Assembly: GCA_944321175.1 (NCBI GenBank)
Contig: CALUKI010000008.1
Location: 1-64,000 of the forward strand
DNA: 64,000 bases
Reading direction: 5' to 3'
From: an uncultured Alistipes sp.
Lineage (GTDB): Bacteria > Bacteroidota > Bacteroidia > Bacteroidales > Rikenellaceae
Shown here: one piece after another, positions 9,134 to 18,547 of the stretch
Numbering within the stretch: the stretch's first letter is position 1
Layout of the letters: each line of letters begins with the position of its first letter
The notes under the pieces: generated by a model
The model's input: the letters and a program-made list of their open reading frames with translations, nothing else
The model's database searches: none
Told to the model about the DNA's origin: nothing
Program-made: the position numbers and the translations under genes

Positions 9134-9315
9134 ATGCATCGAAGCGGAATGCCGTACCCCTTCCTGAATATCGGACGACGGTCGCTCCGGCCTGTGGCGG
9201 GGGGGGCGGTGTTGCCGTCCGACTGTTGCGTCCCGTTCCGGACGTTTGCCCTTTCCGGCCACGCTCCGCTTCTGCCGTGCGCCCTTGTCCAACCTTGTAA
9301 GCCAATTGGAAATCC

Positions 9316-10170
9316 ATGAAAAGTAAATTGTGCATTCTGTTCGGCCTCTGTCTGGCGACGACTGCCGCGGCACAGGAGTATCACATCGAATTGTGGGACA
9401 ATGCTGCGGCCCCCACGTCCAACGAACTGACCGAACCGGAACGTGAACGCCGCCCCGGACAGGTGGCTTTCTCGCAGTCGGCGGAGATGTGGATCTATAG
9501 GGCCGATCCTGAAAAAGCGACCGGACAGGCCATTGTTTTCTGCCCCGGCGGAGGCTATCAGTATCTCTCGATGGGAAACGGCCATACGACCTGCAAGTGG
9601 CTGGCTGAAAACGGAATCACGGCCGCCGTGTTGAAATACCGCATTCCGAACCACCATCCCGAAGTGCCGCTCGACGATGTCGATAAGGCTTTGAAGACCG
9701 TGCGGGCGATGGCCGGTGAACTGGGAATCGATCCCCGCAAGGTCGGTGTCGGCGGCGGTTCGTCGGGAGGTCATCTTGCCGCGATGGCCGGTACGCTGCT
9801 GGAGGAGAAGCCCGCCTTCATGGTGCTTTTCTATCCGGTCGTGTCGAGCACGCCGGGCATCAAGGATCATGAAACCTATGAGAATCTTGTCGGCGTGGAG
9901 CGGATCCCGCAGCTGGCAGATCGCTATTCGCCTGAAAAACAGGCCGACGAAACGGCTTGTCCGGCGATTCTGTTCCATAGCGATGACGATGACGATACGC
10001 CGGCGATGAACTCGGTCGTACTCTACAACCGGTTGCGGGAACTGGGTATTCCGGCATCGCTGCACATCTACCCTTCGGGCGGTCACGGCTGGGGCATGGG
10101 GAAGAGATTCCGCTACCACGAGCATTTCAAGGCCGCGACGATCGACTGGCTGAAGAGCATCGCCAATTGA
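9316..10170 (+). CDS. Secreted alpha/beta-hydrolase esterase, copy 2
   Basis: A 284-residue paralogue of the preceding gene, with signal peptide MKSKLCILFGLCLATTAAAQ and the same order of motifs: EYHIELWDNAAAPTSNEL, CPGGGYQYLSMGNGHTTCKW, acid region HSDDDDDTPAMN, and GGHGWGMGKRFRYHEHF. The nucleophile elbow is GGSSGG rather than GTSAGG, and the C-terminal charged tail of copy 1 is missing. It should be an active serine esterase with perhaps shifted specificity. It lies 182 nt after copy 1, a gap that contains a run of eight G at 9199-9206 and no clear promoter, so it may be co-transcribed with copy 1. Confidence 0.86.
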   Translation: MKSKLCILFGLCLATTAAAQEYHIELWDNAAAPTSNELTEPERERRPGQVAFSQSAEMWIYRADPEKATGQAIVFCPGGGYQYLSMGNGHTTCKWLAENGITAAVLKYRIPNHHPEVPLDDVDKALKTVRAMAGELGIDPRKVGVGGGSSGGHLAAMAGTLLEEKPAFMVLFYPVVSSTPGIKDHETYENLVGVERIPQLADRYSPEKQADETACPAILFHSDDDDDTPAMNSVVLYNRLRELGIPASLHIYPSGGHGWGMGKRFRYHEHFKAATIDWLKSIAN

Positions 10171-10394
10171 TTGGTCCCGTTGCGGATCCCCGGCGGGGAT
10201 GATTTCCGGATGGGAGGCCGGCGGGCGTGTGCTCCGGCCTTTGCATACGGGCTATTTGTCCCAAGCGCCCGAAACGCCCCAAGCGCCTGAAACGTTCGGA
10301 GGGAATGTTTCTGAAAGGTCGGGAAAGGGCTTTCCGGTGTGATCGGACGGCATGCCGGCCTGATGGGCCTGTGCTCCTCTCCGACTGCCGCCCC

Positions 10395-11201
10395 TTATTG
10401 CGGAATGAAAATGTAGGTGATTGTCCCGTTCTGGCGTGCAGGCGCCGAATCGTTGATGTCGAAACGGGAGTTGCGGGCCGCCTGTACGGCTGTCGATCGC
10501 ATGCAGTCGTCGCCTCCCGACACGACCGAGGCATTGACGACTTCGCCGCCCCGATTTACCGTGATGCGGACGACAACCTCGCCGCCGCCTTCGCAGCGAT
10601 AGGCCGGTACGACCAGATGCCGCGAATAACGGATCGGATCGACCAGCGAAAAAGAGACCATCACGCGCCCCTCTACCTTCCGGTCGGCGGGTTTTTCATT
10701 CGCGGAAGCCGATTCGCTGCGTCCTTCGCGAATCGCGGCGGCTTCCGCCAGCCCCTGTTCGTAGGCCTCCCGATTGGCCCGCATACGCTCCTGTGCCGCG
10801 TCGGCATCGGCATTGAGCGCCGCCGTATTCGTCCCCCGGTCATCGCGCAGCGAGGCGTCGAGTTGCGCATGCTCGTTCGATACGTCGTTGTGGATATTCT
10901 CCCAGTCGATCTGCTCCTGCTGCATCTGCCGCCAGCGCACCTCCTCTTCGAGACGCTCTTTCACTTCGACCAACTGCTCCATCTCCTGCAGGTCGATGTA
11001 GAACCCCTGTGCATGGCGGGTGCTTCCCACGATGATTTTCGAACTGACAAAGGCTATGGCCAGCAACAGATAGGCGATCAATGTGACGCATAACCCGACA
11101 CGGTGATCGTAGGCCCACTCTCCCGCATCTTCCCGCCGGTTGTCGAAGGGAAGCTGCAGTTTGGGCCGCCTGGGCCGCATATGGGGATCATCCGAGACCA
11201 T
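10395..11201 (-). CDS. TonB-like energy-transducer protein
   Basis: About 268 residues with one membrane span (GLCVTLIAYLLLAIAFVSSK, near residues 28-48), a periplasmic coiled-coil region rich in E/Q/R (LQEMEQLVEVKERLEEEVRWRQMQQEQ), and a C-terminal TonB-like domain (GGEVVVRITVNRGGEVVNASV, ending in ITYIFIPQ). TonB-type proteins couple the proton-motive force to outer-membrane transporters with ExbB/ExbD; none of these partners is adjacent. The TolA-like coiled coil means TolA/TonB cannot be separated with certainty. The longest frame begins with TTG at 11222; ATG 11201 or 11180 is more likely. It diverges from lpxC/fabZ. Confidence 0.75.
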   Translation of the reverse strand: MVSDDPHMRPRRPKLQLPFDNRREDAGEWAYDHRVGLCVTLIAYLLLAIAFVSSKIIVGSTRHAQGFYIDLQEMEQLVEVKERLEEEVRWRQMQQEQIDWENIHNDVSNEHAQLDASLRDDRGTNTAALNADADAAQERMRANREAYEQGLAEAAAIREGRSESASANEKPADRKVEGRVMVSFSLVDPIRYSRHLVVPAYRCEGGGEVVVRITVNRGGEVVNASVVSGGDDCMRSTAVQAARNSRFDINDSAPARQNGTITYIFIPQ

Positions 11202-11249
11202 CGTGTGGAAGAGTTTGCGCAAAAATAGCGTTTTTTAACCAAAATTTCG

Positions 11250-11257
11250 TATCTTTG
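11250..11257 (+). promoter_or_regulatory. -7 element of the lpxC/fabZ promoter
   Basis: TATCTTTG is placed 29 nt before the lpxC/fabZ start codon. No good -33 element is present at 19 nt. Confidence 0.6.
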
Positions 11258-11285
11258 CGCACGTTTATAGAAATTAATTTATCCT

Positions 11286-12677
11286 ATGCCTATCAAACAA
11301 CGAACCCTCAATGCTCCGATCTCCTTCTCCGGTACGGGGCTGCATACGGGAGTAAAGGTAAACATGACGGTCAATCCCGCAGGGGTGGATAACGGCATCG
11401 TCTTCCGGCGTACCGATCTGGAAGGGACTCCCGTCATTCCTGCCTTGTGCGACTATGTGACGGACACCTCGCGCGGAACAACCATCGAGTCGAACGGCGC
11501 CAAGGTCGCTACCATCGAACACCTCATGTCCGCCCTCTGGACGCTCGGTGTCGATAACGCCCTGATCGATATCGACGCTCCCGAAACCCCCATCATGGAT
11601 GGCTCGGCCCGTGAATACGCCCGCCGGATCGTCGAGGTCGGCACGGTGGAGCAGGATGCCGAACGGAAATATTATCAGGTGACCGAAAAAATGGTCTATA
11701 CGATCCCCGACAAGGGCGTATCGATCATTATCTATCCCGACGAGGAGTTCTCCGCTTCGGTGCATGTCGATTACAACTCGAAGGTCATCGGGAACCAGTA
11801 TGCGACGTTCCTGCCCGATGACGATTATGCCGAGAAGATCGCACCTTGCCGGACCTTCGTCTTCCTGCATGAACTCGAACCCCTCTTCAAGATGAACCTC
11901 ATCAAGGGCGGCGATCTGGACAATGCCATCGTCGTGGTGGAGAACCCCGTCTCGGACGAGCAGTTCAACCGGCTCAAAGAGATCTTCCACAAGGAGGATA
12001 TCGAGATTACAGGCGGATATCTGAACAATCTGGAGCTGCGTTTCACCAACGAGCTCGCACGGCACAAGCTGCTCGATCTGCTGGGCGATATCGCGCTGTT
12101 GGGATTGCGTATCAAGGGCCGTGTCTGGGCATCGCGGCCGGGACACTTCGCCAATACGGAGTTCATGAAGCAGCTGCGCCGCACGATCCGCAAAGAGGGT
12201 GAGCGCCCGCGCTTCAAGTACGACTGCCGCCGCACGCCGATCTACGACATCAACGATATACGCCGCATGCTGCCCCATCGTCCGCCTTTCCTGCTTGTCG
12301 ACCGCATCTTCCATGTCGATGATACGTCGATCGGCGGCATCAAGAACGTCACGATGAACGAGCCCTTCTTTGTGGGGCATTTCCCCAACGAACCCGTCAT
12401 GCCGGGCGTGCTTATCGTCGAAGCGATGGCGCAGTGCGGCGGGATCATGGTGCTGCGCAATATCCCCGATCCGGAGAATTATTCGACCTATTTCATGAAG
12501 ATCGACGGCGTGAAGTTCAAACGCAAGGTTATCCCCGGCGATACGCTCCAGTTCGAACTCCATCTCACGGAGCCGATCCGTCGGGGCGTGTGCGTGATGG
12601 ATGCCAAGGCGTTCGTCGGCGAGACCCTCGCCTGCGAAGCGACGCTGATGGCGCAGGTCGCCAAAACGAAAAAATAG
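11286..12677 (+). CDS. lpxC/fabZ: Bifunctional UDP-3-O-acyl-GlcNAc deacetylase / 3-hydroxyacyl-ACP dehydratase
   Basis: Fusion of the committed enzyme of lipid A synthesis with a fatty-acid elongation dehydratase, 463 residues, cytoplasmic. The LpxC half (about 1-305) shows the zinc and catalytic motifs TIEHLMSAL, PIMDGSA, PCRTFVF, KGGDLDNAIV and RHKLLDLLGD. The FabZ half (about 315-460) shows MLPHRPPFLLVDRI and the catalytic His/Glu in GHFPNEPVMPGVLIVEAMAQ. This fusion is characteristic of Bacteroidota and links supply of hydroxyacyl-ACP to lipid A demand. lpxA follows after 63 nt, so the two form an operon. Identification is certain from both sets of catalytic residues. Confidence 0.97.
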   Translation: MPIKQRTLNAPISFSGTGLHTGVKVNMTVNPAGVDNGIVFRRTDLEGTPVIPALCDYVTDTSRGTTIESNGAKVATIEHLMSALWTLGVDNALIDIDAPETPIMDGSAREYARRIVEVGTVEQDAERKYYQVTEKMVYTIPDKGVSIIIYPDEEFSASVHVDYNSKVIGNQYATFLPDDDYAEKIAPCRTFVFLHELEPLFKMNLIKGGDLDNAIVVVENPVSDEQFNRLKEIFHKEDIEITGGYLNNLELRFTNELARHKLLDLLGDIALLGLRIKGRVWASRPGHFANTEFMKQLRRTIRKEGERPRFKYDCRRTPIYDINDIRRMLPHRPPFLLVDRIFHVDDTSIGGIKNVTMNEPFFVGHFPNEPVMPGVLIVEAMAQCGGIMVLRNIPDPENYSTYFMKIDGVKFKRKVIPGDTLQFELHLTEPIRRGVCVMDAKAFVGETLACEATLMAQVAKTKK

Positions 12678-12740
12678 CCCGTTCCGCATCTCCGGCGCCC
12701 CTCTGCACGGCGTCGTCGCGGAACCGTAAAACGATAACGC

Positions 12741-13520
12741 ATGATCAGCAATTTAGCATACGTTCACCCCGATGCGAAGATCGGTCGGAACGTGACCATA
12801 GAACCTTTCGCCTATGTCGCCGGCGATGTCCGCATCGGTGACGACTGTTGGATCGGTCCCGGTGCCGTAATCAATGACGGTGCGCGTCTCGGCAAGGGGT
12901 GCAAAGTGCATACGGGTGCTTCGATAGGCTGCCTGCCGCAGGATCTGAAGTTCAAGGGCGAGTACTCGACGGCCGAAATCGGCGATTACAACGACATCCG
13001 TGAGTGCGTGACCATCGCCCGCGGTACGGCCTCGCGCGGAAAAACGGTGGTGGGTGACCACAATCTGCTGATGGCATATGTCCATATCGCACACGACGAT
13101 GTGGTGGGAAGTCATTGTGTGATTGCGAACCGCGTATCGTTGGCCGGAGAGGTCGAGGTCGGCGATTGGGCCGTCATCGGCGGACATGCCGCCGTACACC
13201 AGTGGGTGCATATCGGTGAACATACGATGATTCAGGGCGGAGCGCTCATCGGTCAGGATGTGCCTCCCTACATCACCGTTACCAAAGACAACGTCTTTGC
13301 CGGTATCAACCGCATCGGTCTGAGCCGTCGCGGATTTTCGGCAGAGCAGATCGACATTATCCACAATGCGGCCCGTATCCTCTTCCAGAGCGGAATGAAC
13401 TTCATGAACGGATGCGACGAGGTGGAACGGAAAATCGCCCAGTCGCTCGAACGCGACCGGCTCGTGAAATTCATTCGGGAGTCGAAACGCGGCGTAAGCA
13501 AACAGTACGGCATGAAATAG
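12741..13520 (+). CDS. lpxA: Acyl-ACP--UDP-N-acetylglucosamine O-acyltransferase
   Basis: First acyltransferase of lipid A synthesis: it transfers a 3-hydroxyacyl chain from ACP to UDP-GlcNAc. At 259 residues it has the standard LpxA length. The left-handed beta-helix is evident from hexapeptide repeats (PDAKIGRNVTIEPFAYV, then VRIGDDCWIGPGAVI), the catalytic His is in MAYVHIAHDDVVG, and the helical C-terminal domain (GLSRRGFSAEQIDIIHNAAR) matches the family. It is co-directional with lpxC/fabZ. The next 283 nt hold no gene, only the promoter region of rimP. Confidence 0.97.
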   Translation: MISNLAYVHPDAKIGRNVTIEPFAYVAGDVRIGDDCWIGPGAVINDGARLGKGCKVHTGASIGCLPQDLKFKGEYSTAEIGDYNDIRECVTIARGTASRGKTVVGDHNLLMAYVHIAHDDVVGSHCVIANRVSLAGEVEVGDWAVIGGHAAVHQWVHIGEHTMIQGGALIGQDVPPYITVTKDNVFAGINRIGLSRRGFSAEQIDIIHNAARILFQSGMNFMNGCDEVERKIAQSLERDRLVKFIRESKRGVSKQYGMK

Positions 13521-13708
13521 CGCCGTGCGGTTTGACGGTGCGGTTCCGCCGGACACCGGTGCAACCGATGCCCGGCTTTTTGTCCGGACAGGCGTGCGGC
13601 CGCTTGGTTGCGCCGCCGCCCTGAAGGGAGTGTCCGGCGGCAGCCTGTTCCGGACGGCCCTGTCCGATCCGGATGCCGGAGAAGCGGGATCTTTTTTTTC
13701 TCTGAATA

Positions 13709-13739
13709 TTTGTAGATGAACAAAATATTCGTATATTTG
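13709..13739 (+). promoter_or_regulatory. Strong consensus promoter of the rimP-nusA-infB operon
   Basis: TTTG (13709-13712), exactly 19 nt, then TATATTTG (13732-13739): a complete match to the Bacteroidota housekeeping promoter. It lies about 65 nt before rimP. Confidence 0.9.
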
Positions 13740-13754
13740 CAACGTGAAAAAGGG

Positions 13755-13779
13755 ATAAGGGGACGGGAAGTCCCCTTAT
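13755..13779 (+). promoter_or_regulatory. Leader hairpin in the rimP 5' untranslated region
   Basis: A perfect 10-bp stem (ATAAGGGGAC / GTCCCCTTAT) closes a GGGAA loop and begins about 16 nt after the -7 element. No U-tract follows, so it is not a normal terminator; it may stabilise the mRNA or act as a regulatory leader. Confidence 0.65.
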
Positions 13780-13803
13780 TTCGTAAATATATCCGGAAAA
13801 ATC

Positions 13804-14271
13804 ATGATCGACAGCCAGAAAATATGCGCGCTTGCCGAGTCGCAACTCGTTGGTACCGACGTATATGTCGTCGGTTGCAAGGTCTCGCCCGCAAACGAGG
13901 TGGAACTTCTGCTCGACAGCGATACCTCCGTGCAGCTCGAAACCTGTGCGGCGGTCAACCGTGCCGTCAATGAGGCAATGGCGGACGAAGAGGAGGATTT
14001 CTCGCTCACGGTGGCTTCGGCCGGCATCGGCGAAGAGTTGAAATGTCTGCGCCAGTATCGGAAACTGATCGGCCGCCCCGTCGAGGTGCTGCTCTGCAAC
14101 GGAACCAAGATCCTCGCCCTGCTCGACGCCGCCGATGAAGAGGGAATCACCCTGTCGTATGAAGAACGGCAAACGGTCGAAGGCAAAAAACGCAAACAGC
14201 TCGTAAAGGTCGTCAAACGGTATCCGTTCGGCGAGGTGAAATATACGAAGGAGTATCTGGACTTCAAGTAA
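13804..14271 (+). CDS. rimP: Ribosome maturation factor RimP
   Basis: A 155-residue assembly factor for the 30S subunit. Its position directly ahead of nusA and infB is the classical location. The N-terminal alpha/beta domain includes the conserved EVELLLDSDTSVQLETCAAV and NRAVNEAM region, followed by SVASAGI-like TVASAGIGE. The C-terminal SH3-like domain begins around LIGRPVEVLLCNG. The start codon at 13804 lies 65 nt after the promoter. Co-transcribed with nusA after a 30-nt gap. Confidence 0.93.
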   Translation: MIDSQKICALAESQLVGTDVYVVGCKVSPANEVELLLDSDTSVQLETCAAVNRAVNEAMADEEEDFSLTVASAGIGEELKCLRQYRKLIGRPVEVLLCNGTKILALLDAADEEGITLSYEERQTVEGKKRKQLVKVVKRYPFGEVKYTKEYLDFK

Positions 14272-14301
14272 GCGAAACATAAAATTGGAAGATAACGCAA
14301 T

Positions 14302-15531
14302 ATGGACAATCTGAATCTGATCAGCAACTTCGCTGAGTTCAAGGAGTTGAAGAACATCGATAAAAGTACGATGATCGGTGTTCTGGAGGATGTTTTCCGC
14401 CACGCCCTGCAGAAGCAGTACGAGTCGGACGAGAATTTCGACGTGATCATCAACCCCGAAAAGGGCGACCTCGAAATCTGGCGCAACAGAACGGTCGTGG
14501 CCGATGACGAAGTGGAGAACCCCAATACGCAGATCGGCGTTTCGGAGGTCAAGGCGATCGATCCGACCTATGAGATCGGCGACGAATATGCCGACGAGAT
14601 CAAACTCTCGTCGTTCGGCCGCCGTACGGTGCTGTCGCTGCGGCAGAATCTCGCATCGCGCATCCTCGATCTGGAGAAAGCCAGTCTCTATGAGAAATAT
14701 TCGCAGCAGGTGGGCGAGATCATTACCGGCGAGGTTTACCGTGTATGGAAACGGGAGGTGCTCATCTTCGACGAAGAGGAGAACGAACTTGTCCTGCCCA
14801 AGTCGGAGCAGATCCCCAACGACTACTATCGTGAAGGCGACACGATCAAGGCTATCGTCAAGTCGGTGGAGATGAACAACAACCAGCCGCGCATCGTCCT
14901 TTCGCGCACGGCCAACCAGTTCCTCGAACGGCTCTTCGAACAGGAGGTGCCCGAAATCGCCGACGGCCTGATCACGATCAAGAAGATCGCCCGCATACCG
15001 GGTGAACGCGCCAAAGTAGCCGTCGAATCCTATGATGAGCGTATCGATCCGGTGGGCGCGTGCGTCGGCATGAAAGGGTCGCGCATCTACGGGATTGTCA
15101 AGGAGCTGCGCAACGAGAATATCGATGTGGTAAACTATACGACCAATACGCAGCTGATGATCCAGCGGTCGCTCAATCCGGCCAAGATCTCGTCGATCAC
15201 GATCGATGAAGAGAAAAAGACCGCTTCGGTCTATCTCAAGCCCGATCAGGTGTCGCTGGCCATCGGTAAAGGCGGCTTGAATATCCGGCTGTCGAAGATG
15301 CTTACGGGCTATGATATCGATGTCTATCGGGAGGTCGAAGAGGAGGATGTGGATCTCAACGAATTCCGTGACGAGATCGATTCGTGGATCATCGACGCCC
15401 TGAAAGCCGTCGGATGCGATACGGCCAAGAGCGTGCTGGAGCTCTCCGTCGATGAGATCGCATCGCGGGCCGATCTGGAACTGGAGCAGGCGCAGAAGGT
15501 CGTTGAGATTCTCAAGGCCGAATTCGAATAA
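14302..15531 (+). CDS. nusA: Transcription termination/antitermination factor NusA
   Basis: RNA-polymerase-associated elongation factor, 409 residues. In order: NusA N-terminal domain (about 1-130, with ALQKQYESDENFDVIINPEKG), an S1 domain (about 135-200, ITGEVYRVWKREVLIF), KH1 (PVGACVGMKGSRIYGIVKEL), and KH2 (SLAIGKGGLNIRLSKMLTGY). A short acidic C-terminal helix region follows, with one HhH-like AR2 remnant. The length and the lack of long C-terminal repeats are usual for Bacteroidota. It sits between rimP and infB with short gaps, in one operon. Confidence 0.96.
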   Translation: MDNLNLISNFAEFKELKNIDKSTMIGVLEDVFRHALQKQYESDENFDVIINPEKGDLEIWRNRTVVADDEVENPNTQIGVSEVKAIDPTYEIGDEYADEIKLSSFGRRTVLSLRQNLASRILDLEKASLYEKYSQQVGEIITGEVYRVWKREVLIFDEEENELVLPKSEQIPNDYYREGDTIKAIVKSVEMNNNQPRIVLSRTANQFLERLFEQEVPEIADGLITIKKIARIPGERAKVAVESYDERIDPVGACVGMKGSRIYGIVKELRNENIDVVNYTTNTQLMIQRSLNPAKISSITIDEEKKTASVYLKPDQVSLAIGKGGLNIRLSKMLTGYDIDVYREVEEEDVDLNEFRDEIDSWIIDALKAVGCDTAKSVLELSVDEIASRADLELEQAQKVVEILKAEFE

Positions 15532-15561
15532 CGAGACAACGAAGAAAGGAGAACAGACAAT

Positions 15562-18474
15562 ATGGCAAATGAAAGAAGAATAAGGCTCATTCAGGTTGCG
15601 AAGGAGTTCAATGTGGGGATCAATACCATAACGGACTTCCTCCAGAAGAAGGGCGTCAAAAGCGACGGTTCGCCCAATGCCCTGGTCGATCCCGAAACCT
15701 ATGCCCTGCTGGAAAAAGAGTTCGGATCGGGACGTGCGGCCGGCAGCGAACGGATTACTGTCCGTGAGCGTATCGCCCAGAAGCAGGCTACGGTCACACT
15801 CGATGAATCTCCTGCCAGAGGGGGAAAGGACGACGGCGAGCTCTTTGTCAAGAGTACGGTCATAACCGTGAAGGACGAGGTCGCCGGCCGGGGCCCGAAG
15901 ATTCTTGGGAAAATCGATCTTCCGGGAACGACTCCCAGGAGCGCCGGACCGGCTCCCGCACCTCGCCCGACACCGGCTGCCGCAGCGGAGCCGAAATCCG
16001 AGCCGAAGAAGCCGGCGCCTGTGCAGCCCGAAACGCCTCCGGTCTCGAAACCGGATCCGTCGGGTGCCGGTACGGCCGCCTCTTCTTCAAGTGCGGCTGT
16101 TCCCCGAACCGACGCTCCGGCGCCGGCTGCCGCACCGGCCCAGCCTGCAGCGAAGAGTTCCGTATCGTCGGGACCGGCTCCGGCAACCCCTGCCAGACCC
16201 GCCGCGCCGGTTGCTCCGGCGCAGCCGATGGCATCGGCTGAGGCGCGGCAGAAGACCTATGACGAGCGGCAGGCCGAGAAACGCGACGATATTTTCCGTC
16301 CTGCCACCGAAACCCTGAGCGGCCCGCAGGTGCTGGGTCGGATCGATGTGTCGTCGATGGTGCCGGGCGGACGCCATAAACGGAAACGGCTGTCGAAAGA
16401 GAAGGTGGATGTAAGCCGTGCGCAGTCTTCGGGCAGAGGCGGCGGCAGCGGTAGCGGCGGCAACAGCGGCAGCGGAGGCTCCGGCAGTCGGGGCGGAGGT
16501 GGCCAGCAGCATGCAGGCGAAGGCCGTCGCAAGAAGGCGGCCCGCGCTCCCAAGCCCATCCTCCGGCCCGAAGTGAGCGACGAGGAGGTGGCAAGGCAGG
16601 TCAAGGATACGCTGGCGCGCCTGACGGCCAAAGGTGCAAAATCAAAGGGGGCAAAATACCGTAAGGAGAAACGCGAACTGGTCGCCGAGCGCATGAGCGA
16701 GGAGATGGAACGCGAACAAAAGGAACGTTCGATTCTTCGCGTGACCGAATTCGTTACGGTCAGCGAACTGGCTACGATGATGAATGTTTCGGTCAACGAA
16801 GTGATTTCTGCCTGCATGAATCTGGGCCTGATGGTTTCGATCAACCAGCGTCTCGATGCCGAAGCGATGGTGGTCGTGGCCGAAGAGTTTGGATTCTCCG
16901 TAGAGTTCGTTTCGGCGGACATTCAGGAGGCCATCGGCGATGAGGAGGTGGACGACGAGTCGAAACTTGTGCCGCGTCCTCCCATCGTGACGGTCATGGG
17001 CCACGTCGATCACGGCAAGACTTCGCTGCTGGACAATATCCGCAAGACGAATGTCATCGAAGGCGAGGCCGGCGGTATCACGCAGCATATCGGCGCCTAC
17101 AGCGTCGAACTCAACGGCCGCAAGATAACGTTCCTCGATACGCCGGGTCACGAGGCCTTCACGGCCATGCGTGCGCGCGGCGCGAAGATCACCGACGTGG
17201 CGATCATCATCGTGGCGGCCGACGACAACGTCATGCCGCAGACCGTCGAGGCGATCAACCACGCGCAGGCGGCCGGTGTGCCGATGGTTTTCGCCATCAA
17301 CAAGATCGACAAGCCCAATGCCAATCCAGACCACATCAAGGAGCAGCTTGCCCAGATGAATTATCTGGTCGAGGACTGGGGCGGGAAATACCAGAGTCAG
17401 GATATTTCGGCAAAGAAGGGCCTGAACCTCGACAAACTGCTCGAAAAGGTGCTTCTGGAGGCCGACATGCTCGACCTGAAGGCCAATCCCGACCGCAAGG
17501 CGCAGGGCACGGTCATCGAATCGACCCTCGACAAGGGGCGCGGCTATGTGGCGACGGTCCTCGTGCAGACGGGGACGCTGCATGTGGGCGACGTGATGTT
17601 GTCGGGAATCCATACGGGACGTGTGAAGGCGATGTTCAACGAGAACGGGAAGAAGGTGACCGAGGCGGGTCCGTCGATGCCGGTGCAGGTGCTCGGACTG
17701 AACGGCGCCCCGCAGGCCGGCGATACGTTCAATGTGATGGACGACGACCGTTCGGCCCGCGAAATCGCCAACAAGCGCGAACAGCTGCAGCGTATTCAGG
17801 GTATCATGACCCAGAAGCATGTAACGCTCGATGAAATCGGCCGCCGTATCGCCATCGGTTCCTTCAAGGAGCTGAACATCATCGTCAAGGGCGACGTGGA
17901 CGGTTCGGTCGAGGCGATGGCCGGTTCGTTGATCAAGCTCTCGAAGGAGAGCGTTCAGGTCAATGTGATCCATGCCGCCGTCGGTCAGATCTCCGAGTCG
18001 GATGTCCTGCTGGCCGCTGCGTCGAACGCCATCATCGTCGGATTCCAAGTGCGCCCGTCGGCCGCAGCCCGCAAGACCGCCGAGAAGGAGGAGATCGAGA
18101 TCCGTCTCTATTCGATCATCTACGATGCCATCAACGATATCAAGGATGCTATCGAGGGTATGCTGGAGCCGGTCATGAAGGAGGAGATCGTCTGCTCGGT
18201 CGAGGTCATGGAGATCTTCAAGATCTCGAAGGTCGGAACGGTCGCCGGCTGCGTCGTCCGCGAGGGCAAACTGCAGCGTTCGACACCTATCCGCGTCATC
18301 CGCGACGGCATTGTGATCTATACCGGCAAACTGGGCTCGCTCAAGCGTTTCAAGGATGATGTCAAGGAGGTTGTTTCGGGTCAGGACTGCGGCCTGAACA
18401 TCGAATCGTTCAACGATGTGCGCGTAGGCGATATCGTCGAGGGGTACGAACAGGTCGAAGTAAAACGCAAATAG
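15562..18474 (+). CDS. infB: Translation initiation factor IF-2
   Basis: GTPase that places initiator tRNA on the 30S subunit, 970 residues. An IF2-N domain ([20 protein letters not shown]) starts the protein. A long low-complexity linker (about 110-330) rich in Pro, Ala and Gly follows, including a Gly/Ser tract near residue 290-320, then a second IF2-N-like segment ([20 protein letters not shown]). The GTPase motifs are intact: G1 [10 protein letters not shown]3 DTPGHEAF, G4 NKID, and G5 SAKKG. Domains II-IV complete the C-terminus. The disordered linker is longer than in Escherichia coli, which is usual in this phylum. Confidence 0.97.
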   Translation: MANERRIRLIQVAKEFNVGINTITDFLQKKGVKSDGSPNALVDPETYALLEKEFGSGRAAGSERITVRERIAQKQATVTLDESPARGGKDDGELFVKSTVITVKDEVAGRGPKILGKIDLPGTTPRSAGPAPAPRPTPAAAAEPKSEPKKPAPVQPETPPVSKPDPSGAGTAASSSSAAVPRTDAPAPAAAPAQPAAKSSVSSGPAPATPARPAAPVAPAQPMASAEARQKTYDERQAEKRDDIFRPATETLSGPQVLGRIDVSSMVPGGRHKRKRLSKEKVDVSRAQSSGRGGGSGSGGNSGSGGSGSRGGGGQQHAGEGRRKKAARAPKPILRPEVSDEEVARQVKDTLARLTAKGAKSKGAKYRKEKRELVAERMSEEMEREQKERSILRVTEFVTVSELATMMNVSVNEVISACMNLGLMVSINQRLDAEAMVVVAEEFGFSVEFVSADIQEAIGDEEVDDESKLVPRPPIVTVMGHVDHGKTSLLDNIRKTNVIEGEAGGITQHIGAYSVELNGRKITFLDTPGHEAFTAMRARGAKITDVAIIIVAADDNVMPQTVEAINHAQAAGVPMVFAINKIDKPNANPDHIKEQLAQMNYLVEDWGGKYQSQDISAKKGLNLDKLLEKVLLEADMLDLKANPDRKAQGTVIESTLDKGRGYVATVLVQTGTLHVGDVMLSGIHTGRVKAMFNENGKKVTEAGPSMPVQVLGLNGAPQAGDTFNVMDDDRSAREIANKREQLQRIQGIMTQKHVTLDEIGRRIAIGSFKELNIIVKGDVDGSVEAMAGSLIKLSKESVQVNVIHAAVGQISESDVLLAAASNAIIVGFQVRPSAAARKTAEKEEIEIRLYSIIYDAINDIKDAIEGMLEPVMKEEIVCSVEVMEIFKISKVGTVAGCVVREGKLQRSTPIRVIRDGIVIYTGKLGSLKRFKDDVKEVVSGQDCGLNIESFNDVRVGDIVEGYEQVEVKRK

Positions 18475-18547
18475 ACCGAGAACGGCCGATTGCCGATAAA
18501 ACAGAGAAGAATCCCAACTTAATTTCATTCAAAAAAGAAGGAAAGTA

